Below are positions 39,382 through 40,078 of a stretch of DNA of 40,078 nucleotides, in pieces. A program made the position numbers and the translations under genes. How positions within the stretch are numbered: the stretch's first letter is position 1; each line of letters starts with the position of its first letter. The DNA lies in the NCBI GenBank assembly GCA_902766105.1, contig CACXCI010000053.1:1-40078 (forward strand). The letters are read 5' to 3'. The stretch comes from an uncultured bacterium. Its GTDB lineage: Bacteria > Cyanobacteriota > Vampirovibrionia > Gastranaerophilales > Gastranaerophilaceae. The notes beneath the pieces were generated by a model. The model did not search any database and was not told the DNA's origin. It saw nothing but the letters and a program-made list of their open reading frames with translations.

Positions 39382-40020
39382 TTACTCCCTAATAAAATTT
39401 GTAAATACGATTTCTTCCTGTTTTGGCATTGGAACTCCTGCTTTTTGCCCCGCTTCTTTTAGTTTTAAAAACCAAGCCATATTTCGGGCAAGGATTCTCA
39501 TATTCTGCATACCCTCTAAATCTTGCTTAACCTCTTCAGCTACGGCACCATGAACCATGTTCCAATATCTCCCTGAAATTATAGGCATTTGCGATATAGT
39601 CATATACTTATTTAGTTGATCTAAAGTTGCAGTTGTACCGGCACGTCTTGCACTTGCCACAGCTGCCGCAGGTTTGTGAGAAAAAATTTCTCCCCTGCCT
39701 GACCTAATTGCAACAAAAAATGCCCTATCCAAAAATGCAGTAATTCCACCACAAGCAGAACCATAATGAACAGGCGAGCCAAAAATAAAGCCGTCAAAAT
39801 CTTTTGCTTTTTCAACAAAATTATTTACATCATCATCAATAACACATTTACCAAGTTTACCACAGGCATAACACCCCCTGCAAGGGGTAATTGATTTCAT
39901 TCCAATTTGATAAATTTCAGATTCAATACCTTCTTCTTGTAGTGTTTTTGCAATTTCTTCTAATGCGGTATATGTACAACCGTTTTTGTGTGGTGAACCA
40001 TTAAATAACAATACTTTCAT
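39382..40020 (-). CDS. NAD(P)H:FMN reductase-like flavoprotein C
   Basis: A 212-residue flavodoxin-fold protein with NGSPHKNGCT (7-16) as FMN phosphate loop, Cys47, Cys50, Cys53 and Cys59 (PCRGCYACGKLGKC) and GSPVHYGSACGG (81-92). It is a third member of the Cys-cluster NADPH-dependent FMN reductase family in this operon, the longer type with a C-terminal helical part (about 150-212). AAGGAGAATATT precedes the ATG at 40020. It is the first gene of the series within the window. The 58 bp beyond it hold no obvious promoter, so the operon may start outside. Confidence 0.88.
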   Translation of the reverse strand: MKVLLFNGSPHKNGCTYTALEEIAKTLQEEGIESEIYQIGMKSITPCRGCYACGKLGKCVIDDDVNNFVEKAKDFDGFIFGSPVHYGSACGGITAFLDRAFFVAIRSGRGEIFSHKPAAAVASARRAGTTATLDQLNKYMTISQMPIISGRYWNMVHGAVAEEVKQDLEGMQNMRILARNMAWFLKLKEAGQKAGVPMPKQEEIVFTNFIRE

Positions 40021-40078
40021 AATATTCTCCTTACATTAAATTATGCTTCGTCCTCGCCTTAAATGCCACCGCCTCCAA

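Noticed and set aside
1-40078. tRNA, rRNA, insertion sequence or prophage
   Set aside because: No cloverleaf, rRNA core motif, transposase or phage gene was recognised on either strand by eye; an automated scan would be decisive.

Overview
The window reads as a low-GC chromosomal segment of a Gram-negative (lipid A-making), probably anaerobic bacterium using the standard genetic code. I infer a non-photosynthetic gut relative of Cyanobacteria (Vampirovibrionia/'Melainabacteria', order Gastranaerophilales) with moderate confidence. The reasons are lipid A genes together with low GC, lpxC directly followed by fabZ, a GyrA C-terminal domain that looks cyanobacterial to me (TRGKSG-type first blade), a short rubredoxin with many flavodoxin-fold proteins, and several large hypotheticals with no family I recognise. 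No database search was possible.

Layout. 1-2.5 kb: lpxD-lpxC-fabZ (lipid A and fatty acid synthesis), ended by a terminator. 2.5-3 kb: a non-coding stretch with a possible small RNA and an unusual element built from degenerate 8-bp units. 3-4.3 kb: dapB and a pentapeptide-repeat protein. 4.4-8.3 kb (minus strand): an overlapping three-gene signalling operon, TPR-GAF-HD-GYP protein -> exported TPR protein -> orphan NarL-type response regulator. 8.4-10 kb: a double zinc-ribbon protein, an HExxH putative metallopeptidase and a 45-residue rubredoxin. 10-11.4 kb: a membrane hypothetical, then 456 bp without genes but with nested palindromes. 11.9-17.9 kb (minus strand): priA, a small secreted hypothetical, a PC4-type ssDNA-binding protein and gyrA, with a cluster of GGTGGG-type palindromic repeats around and inside the 5' end of priA.

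18-22.2 kb: the complete dTDP-L-rhamnose pathway (rfbC-rfbB-rfbD, then rfbA), interrupted by an opposite-strand gene for a possible tail-anchored protein. 22.3-27.2 kb: a lineage-specific hypothetical and a giant 1339-residue LysM protein, both behind good promoters. 27.3-29.3 kb: ispH (TTG start) and rpsA (four S1 domains) with a strong terminator. 29.5-32.6 kb: a CstA-family transporter that appears leaderless and a DHA2/EmrB-type drug efflux protein.

32.6-40.0 kb: ten consecutive minus-strand genes with gaps of 1-37 bp form one apparent operon whose promoter lies beyond the right edge. It encodes three Cys-rich NAD(P)H:FMN-reductase-like flavoproteins, a lipoprotein flavodoxin, an aldo/keto reductase, three hexapeptide acetyltransferases, an exported alpha/beta hydrolase fused to a cupin, and an acyl-ACP thioesterase. 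It looks like a redox or xenobiotic/electrophile-handling cluster and is the most system-like part of the window. I saw no tRNA, rRNA, CRISPR array, insertion sequence or prophage.
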